This document shows positions 1 through 7,113 of a DNA stretch of 47,635 nucleotides, in pieces; the stretch's first letter is position 1; every line of letters starts with the position of its first letter. The stretch comes from Lysinibacillus sp. G4S2. GTDB lineage: Bacteria; Bacillota; Bacilli; Bacillales_A; Planococcaceae. The position numbers and the translations under genes were made by a program. Location of the stretch: the NCBI RefSeq assembly GCF_030348505.1, contig NZ_JAUCFJ010000001.1, positions 1 through 47,635 of the forward strand, given 5' to 3'. The notes under the pieces were generated by a model. That model searched no databases and was not told the origin of the DNA. It worked only from the letters and a program-made list of their open reading frames with translations.

Positions 1-26
1 ATATTTTTTATCGAAAGGGTGATAAG

Positions 27-803
27 ATGTCAGAAAAAATAAAATTCACTGATCTTCTAATGGAGTTTGGTGAACAATTAGCTGAAATTACAGCTAGGCG
101 TATGTTAGAAAATAATTTCGGTTCATCCACTTTTATCGGAGCCTATATTGAGCAGTTTGTGAGAAATTTAAGTAAATCAGCAATTATCTATGAATATATG
201 AATGATCCATTTTTATTTGGTGGGAAAGTTCAATATTATAAAGATGGAAAAGAAGACAGTTATGTTTTTATTAATACATATCAATCGTATAGAGTTCAAT
301 ACTTTACTTTAGCTCATGAATTATTTCATTTAACTCCTGAGCATGAGAAATTAATTAAAGCGTTTGATGCGAACAATTCTAACAATGATGAAAATCTAAA
401 AAAAGTCGTTGAACGTTCAGCGGATCGTTTTGCAGCGACTTTATTATTACCGGAAAACTTAGTTAAAGGTATTTGGGAAAAACTCATTGATGAAGTGAAA
501 GACCAAGAAAGAATTATCTATAACCTTGCAGACATGAGTTGTGCACCGTATGAAGCTGTTGCGAGAAGATTAGTTGAGTTAAACTTACATACATCAAGAA
601 AGTTAGACAAATCATTTAAAGACAAAATCAAGAATTATAAAGATAGTGATTGGGAAAAAGAGCGCATTGATTTTATGGCTATCCCTAGTCCTCTTGATAT
701 TGCAATAATTGATAATGAAAAGCTGTATAAGCAAAGAATAGAAGACACTACTCCTAATCCCTCAACTTCTGATGAAGAAGATCCGTTGAAGGAATTTTTA
801 TAG
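27..803 (+). CDS. ImmA/IrrE-family metallo-endopeptidase
   Basis: A 258-residue protein with a zinc-peptidase signature: HELFH at residues 97-101, followed about 30 residues later by ERSADRFAATLLLPE, the usual third-ligand region of ImmA/IrrE (COG2856) proteins. Members of this family cleave or inactivate Xre-type repressors, or serve as the metallopeptidase partner in toxin-antitoxin-like pairs. There is no N-terminal HTH here, so a partner regulator may lie upstream of the window. The start ATG has a GAAAGGGTGAT ribosome site. It sits 39 bases before a PIN-domain gene read the same way and lies outside the prophage att sites, so it is not the prophage's own anti-repressor protease. Family call is firm; the substrate is unknown. 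Confidence 0.85.
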   Translation: MSEKIKFTDLLMEFGEQLAEITARRMLENNFGSSTFIGAYIEQFVRNLSKSAIIYEYMNDPFLFGGKVQYYKDGKEDSYVFINTYQSYRVQYFTLAHELFHLTPEHEKLIKAFDANNSNNDENLKKVVERSADRFAATLLLPENLVKGIWEKLIDEVKDQERIIYNLADMSCAPYEAVARRLVELNLHTSRKLDKSFKDKIKNYKDSDWEKERIDFMAIPSPLDIAIIDNEKLYKQRIEDTTPNPSTSDEEDPLKEFL

Positions 804-842
804 AATAGTACTGGTTATAATTGGAAGGTGGTGAGGGTGAAA

Positions 843-1538
843 ATGAAGAAGGGATACGGCTTACGTAATACCAATAAAGTATTAGACGAAAATGTATTTT
901 TTAGTACTTACTACTCTAATGATTTTAGTTTTATACGATTATTGGACAAACTAGGTGGTATTATGTTCGTAGATGCTGCTGTTCTTGATGAATTGTTAGT
1001 AACCAATAAATTTCGACCGATTTTAACCGATTTATTTCAGCGGGGAATATTGATGTTATGCGATCCAGAAAATAAATATTCAGAAATTTCCGATAAAGTC
1101 GAATTGACAGATGAAGAACGAAGTATTTATCGTTTTGAACTAAGAAATATTAGGTCTGAATTCAACAAAATTGAAGCAGCTAAATCTAAAGCAAATCCTA
1201 ATCGTCGGAAACCTAAAAATGATGGGGAAGCTGCATCACTTGCTTTAGCTAGAGTTCTGCATTTACCCATTATCTGTACAGATGATACGAGCGTTCCGCA
1301 TGTAATTAAACAGTTAGAATTGCAAATTGTAACTAATTCTGATAGTGAAGAAAAATCTGAGTTTATTCGAACATATGGATTATATGATTTGTGTGAAGAG
1401 TTAATTATAGGTGGGGTAGTCACAAAGACAGCGTTGAAAAAAATCTATAAAAATGCAATAAAAGGCGACCGGAATGAAGAACATAAGTTGGGTAAATTCA
1501 ACTCAATTCCAGAACCAGTAAACATAACGGACAAATGA
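843..1538 (+). CDS. PIN-domain putative ribonuclease, partner of the ImmA/IrrE gene
   Basis: A 231-residue protein that I read as a PIN-like nuclease. It has an N-terminal strand VLDENVFF with an acidic residue at about 15, a second acidic cluster in VDAAVLDELL, and the C-terminal signature GEAASLALARVLHLPIICTDD. PIN proteins are metal-dependent RNases, often toxins. ATG at 843 is preferred because an AAGGTGGTGA site ends 8 bases before it; in-frame GTG codons at 828, 831 and 837 are worse placed. Tight linkage to the metallopeptidase suggests a two-gene defence or toxin-antitoxin-like unit. No transmembrane segment is visible. The nuclease role is inferred from motifs only. Confidence 0.65.
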   Translation: MKKGYGLRNTNKVLDENVFFSTYYSNDFSFIRLLDKLGGIMFVDAAVLDELLVTNKFRPILTDLFQRGILMLCDPENKYSEISDKVELTDEERSIYRFELRNIRSEFNKIEAAKSKANPNRRKPKNDGEAASLALARVLHLPIICTDDTSVPHVIKQLELQIVTNSDSEEKSEFIRTYGLYDLCEELIIGGVVTKTALKKIYKNAIKGDRNEEHKLGKFNSIPEPVNITDK

Positions 1539-1551
1539 AATACATATTAGA

Positions 1552-1901
1552 GGCTAGGACAAAACCTCATTTTTCTGCAGCGAAATTGGAGTAGAGCGCA
1601 ACGCAGCGACAGAAATCTTTAATGAGCTGCAGTTTTGAGATTTGTCGAGAACTTTTGATTGTTTATCCAACTTTATCGATTTATCAACCAACTTTTTTAA
1701 TTTATCGACCAACTTTTGAAAAATATCGACATCTATCTTCATGCAACGCTCTCGGACCGCACTAATGATTTACGTCGCTTATGACAAAAACATATTTTTT
1801 TACGCAAAATTTAAAAACTTAACATCAAAAAACGCGAGAAATCAACGTTTCTAAATTGAATTATCGTGCTTTTTAAGGTTTTGACCAGTTTTGTCCCACC
1901 C
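1552..1901. repeat. Interspersed host repeat with imperfect terminal inverted repeats
   Basis: A non-coding block of about 350 bases bounded by GGCTAGGACAAAACCT on the left (1552-1567) and GTTTTGTCCCACCC on the right (1888-1901), which are imperfect inverted copies. Inside are direct repeats of TTTATC(A/G)ACCAACTTTT around 1678-1718 and a gcgaaattg...gcgacag stretch (1580-1602) resembling the tandem repeats at the right edge of the window. This looks like a MITE-like or REP-like chromosomal element. The short minus-strand reading frame inside it is not convincing as a gene. Confidence 0.45.
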
Positions 1902-2085
1902 ACTTTAAATTTTTCTTTAAATAATTGAACTGAGATTTTATTCAGAGGAAATAATTGGTGGAGTGCCCAATGAGAAGTAAACACCAGAATTACTTTGTTT
2001 TATGTTTTGAAACAATCTTTTAAAAAACATCCTCTCTCATGCGATTTTAAAACACACGATATGCACACGACACGAAAATCACATA

Positions 2086-2118
2086 AAAAAATCACCCTCC
2101 AATAATGAAGGGTGATTT
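2086..2118. terminator. Bidirectional rho-independent terminator
   Basis: AAATCACCC and GGGTGATTT arms separated by a short tccaataatgaa loop, with an A-run on the left and T-rich flanks, so it can work on either strand. It lies just left of attL. It could end transcripts from the left or, before phage integration, the minus-strand transcript whose 3' end forms the att core. Confidence 0.7.
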
Positions 2119-2152
2119 GTTCAAAAGCCGTGTGGCTGTAAGATTAAATTAA

Positions 2153-2207
2153 AAAAGCCGCGTATGCCGTAGTTATTATAGAAAGTTTTAAACCACCACT
2201 CCTCAAA
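2153..2207. other. attL (55-bp core repeat)
   Basis: Identical over 55 bases to 44538-44592. It begins AAAAGCCGCGTATGCCGTAG and ends CCACTCCTCAAA. The repeat is the 3' part of a minus-strand structured RNA whose 5' body lies right of attR, so this copy is the displaced original 3' end. Flanking bases differ on both sides (a at 2152 versus t at 44537; t at 2208 versus g at 44593), which fixes the limits of identity. Confidence 0.9.
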
Positions 2208-2307
2208 TGTGAAAACCAGTGTGTTAATACATGTTAAGTAATATCGTAAATAGCTGTAATAAAAGGTTTTTGTGTTATTTAAGTGTTGTGTTTTATCAAA
2301 TTTAATT

Positions 2308-2353
2308 TGGGGTTATCGTAAATTTTAACCCCAAATTAACCCCATTAACCCCA
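2308..2353. promoter_or_regulatory. Integrase arm-type binding sites, left arm
   Basis: Three direct copies of TTAACCCCA at 2325-2333, 2336-2344 and 2345-2353, plus an inverted 8-base copy TGGGGTTA at 2308-2315. They lie between the att core and the integrase stop codon. The same 9-mer occurs twice near attR. Clustered short repeats flanking the core are typical arm sites for the N-terminal domain of lambda/Tn916-type integrases. The assignment is inferred from position and repetition. Confidence 0.65.
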
Positions 2354-2354
2354 G

Positions 2355-3542
2355 TTATTTAACATTGGTATTGAATAATACTTCCAACTTATCAGCAGCA
2401 GCGCGATCTGCTGATTTGAAAGCATGTCCATAAGTATTCATGGTGATTGAAATATCTGAATGTCCTAAGCGCTCAGAAATGATTTTAGCATGTACACCTT
2501 GAGCAATTAACAACGATGCAGATGTGTGACGTAAATCGTGCAACCTAATATATTTAAACTTATTAGCCTTAAGAAACTTACTCCATTTATTTGTAGGGCT
2601 AGAAGGATGTAAATGATGTCCTTTTTCATTGCAGAAAACCCATTCATATTTATCTTCTTCCCATTGGTCAGCATATTTCAATTTGTTTTTAACCCATTGT
2701 TTACGATACCTTTTTAATTCCTCAATCATACTTGAAGGTAATGTAACGATACGTTTAGATGTTTTTGTTTTAGTTGTTTTAATATGAGGACCAGTTTTTG
2801 TTAACACAATTGTTTGTTTAATTTCGATTTGATTATTAACAATATCAACATTCTTCCATTCAAGACCTAATAGTTCACCTCTACGTAATCCAGCTGCTAA
2901 TGCCAATGTAAACATAATCCTCCAGTGTTCAGGTTCATGTTGAACAAGCTTCATCAATTGAGCAATTTCATTTTCATCATATACTTGTAAATCTGCATGT
3001 TCATATTCTGTATCGTTAGGTTTCGGCTTTTCGATACCATCCATCGGATTGTTTGCTATGACTCTCCATTTCGTTGCGTATTTAAAAACACTTTGGAGAG
3101 TTCTATAAATATCTTGTTTTGAATGGAAAGATAATTCGCCTTCTTTTCCATCTTTACGTTTTAAGTTAGACAATAGATCAAGGAGAATAAGTTCATTTAT
3201 TTTGTTTATTTCCATGTGTCCTATAACTGGAAGTATATGATCATTTAATTTTCGTTGATGATTTCCATAAGTTGTGCCAGCGAGAGTAGAAGCATATTTC
3301 TCTTCCCATTGTTTTGCGAAATCAGAAAAAATCATCTTTTTCGTCTCAATGAAATTACCGGAAAGTACTTCATTTTTAAATCTTAAATACTCGCTATCCA
3401 AATATTCTTTAAGTTGTTTTGGGGTATATTTGCCTTCTACAGTTATTGATTTTCTTTTTTTAGGATACTTTCCTTGCGCATCTTTTGGAAGGTATACTGT
3501 GAAGCGATAAGAATTGTCTCCTCGTTTCTCAATATTAGCCAT
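2355..3542 (-). CDS. int: Phage tyrosine recombinase (integrase)
   Basis: A 395-residue integrase that should catalyse recombination between attP and the chromosomal att core. Domains: N-terminal AP2-like arm-binding region (about 1-60), SAM-like core-binding domain (about 65-165), then the catalytic domain with Arg in GLRRGELLGLEWK, Lys in TKTKTSKRIVTLP, HDLRH at 335-339, His361 in ERLGHS and the nucleophile Tyr371 in MNTYGH. All catalytic residues are present. The start is the ATG of MANIEKRG because AAAGGAGGTAACGAA immediately precedes it; a longer frame to 3599 lacks such a site. The stop codon abuts the arm repeats and attL lies about 150 bases beyond. Confidence 0.95.
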   Translation of the reverse strand: MANIEKRGDNSYRFTVYLPKDAQGKYPKKRKSITVEGKYTPKQLKEYLDSEYLRFKNEVLSGNFIETKKMIFSDFAKQWEEKYASTLAGTTYGNHQRKLNDHILPVIGHMEINKINELILLDLLSNLKRKDGKEGELSFHSKQDIYRTLQSVFKYATKWRVIANNPMDGIEKPKPNDTEYEHADLQVYDENEIAQLMKLVQHEPEHWRIMFTLALAAGLRRGELLGLEWKNVDIVNNQIEIKQTIVLTKTGPHIKTTKTKTSKRIVTLPSSMIEELKRYRKQWVKNKLKYADQWEEDKYEWVFCNEKGHHLHPSSPTNKWSKFLKANKFKYIRLHDLRHTSASLLIAQGVHAKIISERLGHSDISITMNTYGHAFKSADRAAADKLEVLFNTNVK

Positions 3543-3844
3543 TTCGTTACCTCCTTTGTCGTTATTTTCTTGATTATAACAGAATGAAATTATTTTCATG
3601 TGAATTAAAGCTATTTGGAAGAAAATACATTACAACATGATTCACCATTTTTCGATAAATAATGACAAATATTAAAACATTTTAGTCGGAGGAAATGTAT
3701 AACGAGGAAAATATTTCTTCATATGTCGAGTCACGTAATGTAAAAGCTTTTCACAAAATAATAATTTATGTATACAATATAATTGAAAACAAAAATGTCG
3801 AATGTTGTGAAATTTGTATTGATTCCTTTGTTACATAATTATTA

Positions 3845-3873
3845 TTGATTAAGAACAAGTGTTCTTATATAAT
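3845..3873 (+). promoter_or_regulatory. SOS-type promoter: LexA box inside a -35/-10 spacer
   Basis: TTGATT (3845-3850), 17 bases, TATAAT (3868-3873). The spacer holds GAACAAGTGTTC (3853-3864), which fits the Bacillus LexA/DinR core GAAC-RNRY-GTTC and extends to AGAACAAGTGTTCT. A repressor bound here would block RNA polymerase directly. The promoter reads into the small gene at 3896, away from integrase and toward the repressor gene. Confidence 0.75.
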
Positions 3874-3895
3874 TTAAAAATAAGAGGTGATTGGC

Positions 3896-4069
3896 GTGAA
3901 AAAAGAGCTGATTAAGTTAATTGAAAATTCAAGTGCAGAGATTACAATTACAAAAGAACATTTGGGAATTGTTGAAATGTTACTACAAATTTCCACACCT
4001 GTTAGATTGGATAATCTTTTGTACTTAACAAAAGCCAATTATAAAAAAGAAAAAAGCAGCTCAATTTGA
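3896..4069 (+). CDS. Small SOS-regulated protein, candidate antirepressor
   Basis: A 57-residue protein of no family I recognise (starts MKKELIKLIENSSAEITITK). GTG 3896 is chosen because AGAGGTGAT lies 5 bases upstream. It is predicted soluble and largely helical with a Lys-rich end. The promoter just upstream contains a LexA box, so it should be induced by DNA damage. It converges on the Xre repressor gene, overlapping its last bases. That repressor lacks a self-cleavage domain, so a small SOS-induced protein or antisense transcript acting on it would supply the missing induction step. This role is inference from position and regulation. Confidence 0.6.
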   Translation: MKKELIKLIENSSAEITITKEHLGIVEMLLQISTPVRLDNLLYLTKANYKKEKSSSI

Positions 4070-4082
4070 GTTGCCTTTTTTC
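4053..4082. terminator. Bidirectional terminator between converging genes
   Basis: AAAAAGCAGCTCAA-t-TTGAGTTGCCTTTTTT: a 9-bp stem with one G-U pair, with an A-run left and a T-run right. It overlaps the 3' ends of the small SOS gene and the repressor gene and can end both transcripts. Confidence 0.7.
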
Positions 4083-4435
4083 TTTGCGTTCATTAATCTT
4101 ATTAAATTAAGAAATGTTTCTAATTCCTCATCACTTAATTCGTGAGCTTCAATAATTAAATCCCTTATCTGTTCATTTCCACGTTCCATTGCGTCAGTAA
4201 CTATATCTGCATATAGCTCTTTAGATGATATGAACATCTCACCTTCTCCAGTTCTAAGCCATTCCTCATTTATGTTAAAACTACTACATAAATGTTTGAT
4301 AAAAACATCATTAGGTGTCACTTTTCTTAATTCATAACTTGCTATCATAGGTCGTGTAACAGATAAAGCCTCTGCGAATTTATCTTGTGTAAGGTTTGAA
4401 TTTTTCCTCACTAATTTAATTCTATCCCCTAACAT
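4061..4435 (-). CDS. Xre-family phage repressor (CI-like)
   Basis: A 124-residue repressor. The HTH domain fills residues 1-65 (MLGDRIKLVRKNSNLTQDKF, then ALSVTRPMIASYELRKVTP). The remainder is an acidic helical tail with no S24 peptidase Ser/Lys dyad. ATG 4435 is preferred over the upstream in-frame GTG 4444 because AGAGGTG sits 6 bases before it. It lies between integrase and the early operon and faces three operator-like sites (4484-4569), as expected for the lysogeny repressor. With no cleavage domain it must be inactivated by another factor, perhaps the SOS-regulated gene at 3896 or the Rha/KilAC protein at 4859. Confidence 0.85.
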   Translation of the reverse strand: MLGDRIKLVRKNSNLTQDKFAEALSVTRPMIASYELRKVTPNDVFIKHLCSSFNINEEWLRTGEGEMFISSKELYADIVTDAMERGNEQIRDLIIEAHELSDEELETFLNLIRLMNAKKKGNSN

Positions 4436-4465
4436 TTTGTTCACCTCTTTTTCTTTATATTCTTA

Positions 4466-4569
4466 TTATATACAAACAATTATGTATTCACAACTACAAA
4501 ATAAAATAAAATTTTGTGTTTATGTATTTACAAATACTTTTATTCGTGATAAATTGTATTCACAACTAC
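4466..4569. promoter_or_regulatory. Immunity operator region with divergent promoters
   Basis: Three 14-bp near-palindromes: GTATTCACAACTAC at 4484-4497 and 4556-4569, and GTATTTACAAATAC at 4524-4537. The leftward promoter for the repressor reads TTGTGA-17-TATAAT on the minus strand, its -35 lying inside the first operator. The rightward early promoter reads TTTACA (4527-4532)-17-TAAATT (4550-4555), its -35 inside the second operator and its start near the third. The layout matches a lambda-like genetic switch. Assignment of the sites to the repressor is by position. Confidence 0.7.
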
Positions 4570-4587
4570 AAAAGAGAGGTGATAAAT

Positions 4588-4764
4588 ATGGAAAAGCAAC
4601 ATAGTGATCGAGAAAATACATTCAGACTTCTGTTGGCAGAATCATTAGAACTTGATAAAGAAGAAATTCCGATGGCTAGAGGTTTCTTGATGGGTTTAAA
4701 AGCTCAAAGACATTTAAAGAAAGATTTGGGACCAGAAGAAAACCTTAATCAAAACATTATCTAA
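4588..4764 (+). CDS. Small early protein at the first (Cro) position
   Basis: A 58-residue charged protein (MEKQHSDRENTFRLLLAESL), first gene rightward of the immunity operators. ATG 4588 is selected because AGAGAGGTGATAAAT precedes it; the frame extends upstream only through operator DNA. Position is that of a Cro-like regulator, but I do not see a clear HTH. The predicted helices ARGFLMGLKAQRHLKK could bind DNA or protein. Function unknown. Confidence 0.65.
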   Translation: MEKQHSDRENTFRLLLAESLELDKEEIPMARGFLMGLKAQRHLKKDLGPEENLNQNII

Positions 4765-4858
4765 TGCACTCAGCTAAAATCCTAATAATCTAGCATATTC
4801 AAACTTATAGCTTATATGACGGTAGCAACGTTAATAAAGATCATAAGGAGAAAATATA

Positions 4859-5620
4859 GTGGAAATTGCTAATTTAGACGGTCAGTTAGTGATTGATAGT
4901 CGAGATATTGCAGAAATGGTCAGTAGACCACACAACGATGTATTGAAAGACATTCGAAGAATCGTTGATCAATTAGGTGAGGGAACTTCTTCCCAGTCCT
5001 ATTTTATAGAATCAACTTATACAAACAGTCAAAATAAAGAGTTGCCTTGTTTCTTATTAACGAAGAAAGGTTGCGAACTATATGGAACTCGTATGACTGG
5101 AGCGAAAGGTACTCAATTTGCTGTAGCATATATTGACCGTTTCAATGAAATGGAACAAACATTACTTGACCAGCAACCAGATTATCATCTTCCCTCTACA
5201 TTCAAAGAAGCGCTCTATACGCTCGCTGAATCTGTGGATGAAAACGACAAGCTTAAACAGAAAATAGAAAGTGATCGTGAAAAAGTTGTTCTAGCTAATG
5301 CAATCACCACAAGTGATGAAGGTCTTCTAATTGAAGGTGCTGCAAAGTACATGCGGCAAAATGGTGTAAACATTGGGCGTGACAGATTATTCAAATGGTT
5401 GCGTGGACAAGGTTATTTAGTTAGTCGTCAAGGTCGAGAGTTTAACAAACCTACTCAAAAATCATTAAATCAAGGGCTGATGAAAATACATGCCCAACAG
5501 TACTTTGATTCAGAAGGTGAGTTAAAAGTTAATAGACAAGTAGTTGTTACAGGAAAAGGTTTGATGTTCTTCATTAATAAATTCTTACATGATGGACAAC
5601 TAACTTTGAGATTGGAGTGA
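4859..5620 (+). CDS. Rha-family/KilAC phage antirepressor
   Basis: A 253-residue protein with two domains: N-terminal Rha-type (about 1-100; IDSRDIAEMVSRPHNDVLKD, FLLTKKGCELYGTRMTGAKG) and C-terminal KilAC/ANT (about 140-250; LIEGAAKYMRQNGVNIGRDR, LFKWLRGQGYLVSR, VTGKGLMFFINKFL). The pRha N-terminus with an ANT C-terminus is a common antirepressor design that interferes with lysogeny repressors or acts as an early regulator. The GTG start has AAGGAG 8 bases upstream. It is the second gene of the early operon. The family call is firm; its target is not known. Confidence 0.88.
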   Translation: MEIANLDGQLVIDSRDIAEMVSRPHNDVLKDIRRIVDQLGEGTSSQSYFIESTYTNSQNKELPCFLLTKKGCELYGTRMTGAKGTQFAVAYIDRFNEMEQTLLDQQPDYHLPSTFKEALYTLAESVDENDKLKQKIESDREKVVLANAITTSDEGLLIEGAAKYMRQNGVNIGRDRLFKWLRGQGYLVSRQGREFNKPTQKSLNQGLMKIHAQQYFDSEGELKVNRQVVVTGKGLMFFINKFLHDGQLTLRLE

Positions 5621-5625
5621 TCAAT

Positions 5626-5796
5626 TTGGAAAAAATCACATTGTCAGTTGATGAAGTAGCTAAATTACTTGGTTTAGGTAAAACAACCATTTATACGATG
5701 GCTCGTCAAAATGAGATTCCGCACAAAAAAGTACGTGGACGAATTTTGTTTCATCGTCAAACTATTGAAAGTTGGTTAGGTGGTGAAACCAATTGA
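5626..5796 (+). CDS. HTH (MerR/excisionase-type) small DNA-binding protein
   Basis: A 56-residue protein with TTG start at 5626 after a GGAGTGAT site. The sequence runs MEKITLSVDEVAKLLGLGK, TTIYTMARQNEIPHKKVRGR, ILFHRQTIESWLGG, a textbook HTH_17/excisionase winged-helix fold with the usual GR-hairpin and terminal W. It could be the Xis directionality factor that bends the att arms, or an early repressor. It lies 5 bases after the antirepressor gene and overlaps the next small frame. The family call is secure, the Xis role is inference. Confidence 0.8.
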   Translation: MEKITLSVDEVAKLLGLGKTTIYTMARQNEIPHKKVRGRILFHRQTIESWLGGETN

Positions 5797-5894
5797 AAAT
5801 CAAAGTAGCAGAGTGGTTGGCATTACCAGTTGAGCAACGTTTAGCTTTAATCAGCAATGCGATTAATAAAGCAGTAGCAGCACGTCAAAAGTAA
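5793..5894 (+). CDS. Very small early protein
   Basis: A 33-residue frame starting at TTG 5793, overlapping the stop of the HTH gene by 4 bases, behind a GGTGGTG ribosome site. The peptide MKIKVAEWLALPVEQRLALI followed by SNAINKAVAARQK is an amphipathic helical pair. Translational coupling supports it, but at this length I cannot be sure. Function unknown. Confidence 0.45.
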   Translation: MKIKVAEWLALPVEQRLALISNAINKAVAARQK

Positions 5895-5923
5895 AACTAT
5901 CAAACTATTTGGAGGTTATGAGA

Positions 5924-6349
5924 ATGCAACCAATTATAAATGTAAAAGGTACAAAGTTATCAGTAGTTTCAATTCATTATCGTGCGAATGGGAAGCCTTC
6001 CACAGTTTATGCAGCAGATGAAAATGGCCGTGAATCACTATTTGTTGAAAAGTCTCAAAGCCAATATGATGATCGCCCTCATGTTGCTGTGGAAAACTTG
6101 GCTGAATTGCTTGAGTATCCAGATGCTAATAAACAGATTGTGGATGACTTAGTTGAACTAGTTAAGGATTCCAAAGACCATTTGAAAGTATTGGGTAATC
6201 AAATAATTCAGGAAGTGTTAACTCATGATGGGTTACCGTTTGGTGATAGTGCATTACCAAATCTAGCAAAAGAGTATAAGGAACAAAGTGATTATATTGA
6301 TGGGGTTGTATCAGCACTGGAGATAGTTAAACGTGACAACTATGCATAA
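5924..6349 (+). CDS. Phage protein of unknown function, early operon
   Basis: A 141-residue soluble protein. ATG 5924 has GGAGG 8 bases upstream; the nearer ATG at 5918 would leave only 2 bases. The N-terminal half looks beta-rich (IINVKGTKLSVVSIHYRANG, KPSTVYAADENGRESLF) and the C-terminal half is helical and acidic. The PST codons carry a copy of the prophage motif GCCTTCCACA (5995-6004). No family recognised. Confidence 0.75.
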   Translation: MQPIINVKGTKLSVVSIHYRANGKPSTVYAADENGRESLFVEKSQSQYDDRPHVAVENLAELLEYPDANKQIVDDLVELVKDSKDHLKVLGNQIIQEVLTHDGLPFGDSALPNLAKEYKEQSDYIDGVVSALEIVKRDNYA

Positions 6350-6488
6350 GCAGTTGAAACGCAAAGCGGTAATCCAACAACTGAATAAACTTGGCATCCA
6401 CAGTGTTGAAGGACAACCACTTGAAGATGCCATTTACACAAAGTTACTAAAAACATTAGCTCGTAAACGTGCATCACAGGATTGCTAG
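6342..6488 (+). CDS. Small basic early protein
   Basis: A 48-residue protein (MHKQLKRKAVIQQLNKLGIH) whose ATG overlaps the stop region of the preceding gene, implying translational coupling. It is Lys/Arg-rich and helical. Its shape recalls short conserved proteins found in this operon position in Bacillus and Listeria phages, but I cannot name a function. Confidence 0.65.
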   Translation: MHKQLKRKAVIQQLNKLGIHSVEGQPLEDAIYTKLLKTLARKRASQDC

Positions 6489-6502
6489 GAGGTGAATAAC
6501 TG

Positions 6503-6652
6503 ATGATACAAGTTTACTGTAATGATGAAAACGGCATAAACAAATGGTTAAAAGAGAACCACAATCTGGTTGATATTATCGATGTAAAAATCGCAATGAA
6601 TAATGATGGCGAGTGGATAATGGTTGTTTATAAAAAATTAAGGAGTGAATGA
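6503..6652 (+). CDS. Small early protein
   Basis: A 49-residue acidic protein (MIQVYCNDENGINKWLKENH, then a WIMVVYKK strand). AGGAGGTGAATAACTG precedes ATG 6503. Predicted alpha/beta mini-domain. It sits between the small basic gene and abrB with almost no gaps. Function unknown. Confidence 0.65.
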   Translation: MIQVYCNDENGINKWLKENHNLVDIIDVKIAMNNDGEWIMVVYKKLRSE

Positions 6653-6655
6653 GTG

Positions 6656-6922
6656 ATGAAATCAACAGGAATTATTCGTAAGGTAGATGATTTAGGTCGT
6701 GTGGTAGTCCCAAAAGAATTACGTCGCACATTAGGGATTGAAAATGGTGATCCACTCGAAATCTTTATCGATGGTGACCAAATCATTTTAAAGAAGTACA
6801 AGCCAAATATGACGTGTATAGCGACTGGTGAAGTCTCTGATGATAATTACAGTTTGCTAGGTGGCAAGTTGATATTAAGTCGTGAAGGTTTAGAAAAGCT
6901 TCTTGATGAGATTGAAAAGTAG
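6656..6922 (+). CDS. AbrB-family transition-state-type regulator
   Basis: An 88-residue protein, nearly the length of Bacillus AbrB (about 94-96). The N-terminal SpoVT-AbrB swapped-hairpin domain is clear (STGIIRKVDDLGRVVVPKEL, RRTLGIENGDPLEIFIDGDQ, IILKKY). The C-terminal half (CIATGEVSDDNYSLLGGKLI) matches the AbrB multimerisation region. ATG 6656 is chosen over GTG 6653 because AAGGAGTGA lies 7 bases upstream. It could control phage genes or titrate host AbrB sites; such copies are common in Bacillus prophages and plasmids. Confidence 0.9.
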   Translation: MKSTGIIRKVDDLGRVVVPKELRRTLGIENGDPLEIFIDGDQIILKKYKPNMTCIATGEVSDDNYSLLGGKLILSREGLEKLLDEIEK

Positions 6923-6930
6923 GTGATTCT

Positions 6931-7113
6931 ATGCGTATAGGCTACACACACGCTGATTTATACGATAGAGAATCAGATTACTATCAAGACATCGAAGATG
7001 CACAAAATGCCCAAATAGAGGCACAAAAAAACTCGTCAAAGGCGGGAACCAATGGCGAGCGTGAAAATTTTATAAATGACACTGGTATTGTACCACAGGA
7101 GGATGTTAAATGA
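6931..7113 (+). CDS. Small acidic phage protein
   Basis: A 60-residue protein (MRIGYTHADLYDRESDYYQD), rich in Asp/Glu/Gln with a helical middle (IEDAQNAQIEAQKN). AGGTGATT precedes the ATG, and the last codons overlap the next gene as an ATGA junction. Function unknown. Confidence 0.65.
   Translation: MRIGYTHADLYDRESDYYQDIEDAQNAQIEAQKNSSKAGTNGERENFINDTGIVPQEDVK

Noticed and set aside
27..803. ImmA/IrrE protein as the prophage anti-repressor protease
   Set aside because: It lies left of attL, so it is not part of the element, and no copy sits next to the repressor.
1554..1742. Minus-strand 62-codon reading frame with LVDKLKKLVDKS-like repeats
   Set aside because: It lies wholly inside an interspersed repeat, has no ribosome site, and its periodicity comes from DNA direct repeats.
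2121..2140. Second att-like copy (aaaagccgtgtggctgtaag) beside attL, suggesting tandem elements
   Set aside because: Only the first bases match the core; the rest reads as a small AGCC/GGCT hairpin, so similarity is probably fortuitous.
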